Part shown: positions 62,601-64,000 of the stretch, piece by piece
Numbering within the stretch: position 1 is the first letter of the stretch
How the letters are laid out: each line of letters opens with the position of its first letter
Source of the DNA: Liolophura sinensis
Taxonomy: Eukaryota; Mollusca; Polyplacophora; Chitonida; Chitonidae
NCBI RefSeq assembly: GCF_032854445.1
Contig: NC_088295.1
Coordinates: forward strand, 26,959,385-27,023,384
Length of the DNA: 64,000 nucleotides
Direction: 5' to 3'
Position numbers and translations under genes: made by a program
The notes under the pieces: generated by a model
What the model saw: only the letters and a program-made list of their open reading frames with translations
What the model was told of the DNA's origin: nothing
Database searches by the model: none

Positions 62601-64000
62601 AGGTTTTTTTAACTGAAATTATCTTTTCTACAAGACAATTTGCACGCAAGTTTAAAATGATAAGTGTTTTATTGAAGACTAAAATAGACATTTCTGTTCA
62701 TTAAGAGGAGCAGTGAATGGGGATTAATGTCAGTAGTATTTATTGTGTATGAGTGATCACCAACAGAAACCATATGACTTATTTGGTAACAGTAAAAAAA
62801 ACAGGTTATATTTACCCTGAAACAATAACTACATGCAATGTTCGTAAACCAATTTCACATTGTTCATAATCCCATACGACTTCAAACTATGCTCTTACTG
62901 TATTAAAAATTCTTATTATAACGACCACTTACTGTTTTGTTTTGTATATTCAGACCTAGAAAGAGCGGCTTTCGCTTTCGCCTTGATATGCCTTATGTCC
63001 ATGATGACAGCTTGTGTGACAGGAGCTTATGGATCGTTCTGCAGATCGAAAGATTCCTTAATGGTATCCTCGGCCACTTCGCTATCAGCAGGTGAGTTAA
63101 CAGGCCAGGCATCACAAAGCTCGTCTGGAGGTTTTACAATTTAAACCGTCTAGACAAACCTTCATATTCGTCCGATGTTAATTAGGCAGCAGACATTGAC
63201 ACATATGCTAATTTGAGATTTGTTCACTAGTTGAAGACTTTTGTAACTTGTAAGACAGGCCCAGTTAAGGCCGCTTAAGGTTTTAGTCACCAGGGGCCAG
63301 TTATTCAAAAGTGTATTAAAGTTAATATCAGTCTCATCCTTATACAAATTAAATGACACTTTAGTCTGAGCTAAAGTTTATACCAAGCTGAAGCCCTAAT
63401 ACACTTTTGAGCAACTAGGTGATATCTTTTGTTTCTTAATTTTAGCTAATTTGATTAATGAATGCTTCTTTTGAGGAAATTGAAGTTTTGTTTTGAATGT
63501 GACATACTAAAATAAATATCTGTTGGCTAGCTTCTGAGACAATCCTGTGGCTCAGTCTTTTTTCCTGACGAAATATTTTTGCCATCAGCTTACATAATTC
63601 GGAGAGATCTGTAACGGGGAACATTGGACGCCTAACACAAGTCTACCTAAATGGTGTACTATTTTGTTCTTCTATGCACTATACAGTCTAGTTGTGCTCG
63701 TAAAGTAAAGAAGGCGTTTACAAGAACTCCATCGTGATAACAGAGAAGGTGTTTTTGACACAACTGGGACCTGCTTGTGTAGGCGAGAAATATTAAGCAA
63801 CCGTATGAATATCATGCGCTGTCCACGTGCTTGATTTCACAATGCATGCGTTTCTCTCCAACAGGTATGTGCTTGACTTTCGCCATTGCTTTATTTCACG
63901 GGAAGTGCCATTTACTACGCCGGCGTGAATTGGTGCTGGGTCACGATGTCCCTTTCAAAGAGGTGATCAATGCAAGAAGGACGTATGACTATGGCTGGTC
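53673..64000 (+). CDS. Claudin-fold gene 2: TARP/CACNG-like four-transmembrane protein, 3' end beyond window
   Basis: Exons 53673-54078, 56058-56168, 62954-63091 and 63865 onward, all GT-AG with phase-1 introns. The third exon is 138 nt, exactly as in claudin-fold gene 1. TM1 runs into IVSMSTDYWEYRG, which resembles the end of TM1 in stargazin-type proteins (GTDYW...RG). The long first extracellular loop has five N-glycosylation sequons, then GNLFRDC, a weak form of the GLW..C motif, and a later Cys in WRCYSF. TM2 follows YLERA, TM3 spans SLSAG and IALFHGK, and the window ends at YDYGWS, which resembles the YGWSF opening of TM4 in TARPs. By family it could be a channel auxiliary subunit in the plasma membrane; a different claudin-fold role is possible. 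It follows iGluR-2. Confidence 0.72.
58236..58460. repeat. Degenerate array of ~40-50-bp units
   Basis: Repeated words actacttgg or ccacttggtt followed by ttatagc and tttctaa, with gctgtccaaag-like links. Five or six units, strongly diverged. Confidence 0.5.
60058..60182 (-). repeat. Fragment of the divergent family B-like SINE
   Basis: tgggattttacgtcgaatca, ttatgacgacgaggagtcat, gtgtcttcttgtggcagagc: the same order and subtype as 25626-25985. Confidence 0.55.

Larger units (their letters stand above)
56169..62953 (+). other. Intron 2 of claudin-fold gene 2 (6.8 kb)
   Basis: Contains a degenerate array at 58236-58460, SINE-like fragments near 59931 and 60058-60182, and an ORF at 57465-57704 whose hydrophobic and Cys pattern loosely recalls a claudin-fold C-terminal exon. 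No other exon is supported. Confidence 0.5.

Overview
This is a 64 kb piece of an intron-rich, AT-rich animal nuclear genome. Every convincing gene is split by GT-AG introns, there are no operons or bacterial genes, and the intergenic DNA is full of tRNA-derived SINEs and minisatellites plus one decayed Ty3/gypsy element. The two SINE families look like those I know from molluscs (a central domain containing tttcctcccaccataatgct, and a tail of repeated cactcactc), so a marine lophotrochozoan, most likely a mollusc, is my inference. I cannot name the species.

Gene layout, all on the + strand: (1) 99-3454, the last four exons of an ionotropic glutamate receptor (iGluR-1), whose 5' part lies left of the window; (2) 7956-17102, a complete four-exon claudin-fold, four-transmembrane gene; (3) 31302-45731, a complete fifteen-exon iGluR (iGluR-2, 871 codons plus stop), about 97% identical in protein to iGluR-1 over the shared exons; (4) 53673-beyond 64000, a second claudin-fold gene whose N-terminus and start of the last membrane segment resemble stargazin/TARP (CACNG) proteins. 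The order is therefore iGluR, claudin-fold, iGluR, claudin-fold. In animals claudin-fold proteins of the TARP and GSG1L type are auxiliary subunits of iGluRs, so channel and possible partner genes may sit together here. That functional link is inference.

Repeat history: iGluR-1 and its 3' flank (1 to about 5180) are duplicated at about 42020-48703. SINEs inserted after that event show target-site duplications and, in one case, a clean empty site in the other copy. A 1082-bp block is then tandemly repeated, apparently without change (4749-5830 and 5831-6912). A Ty3/gypsy element with 160-bp LTRs (19682-24202, minus strand) has frameshifts and lacks most of the integrase core. Two splice-site duplications stand out in the first claudin-fold gene: a run of 5' splice sites downstream of exon 3, and a duplicated acceptor plus exon start before exon 4 that would add 34 residues in frame.

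The remaining large stretches (17103-19681, 24203-31301, 48704-53672 and the long introns) hold repeats described below, but no gene I can support.
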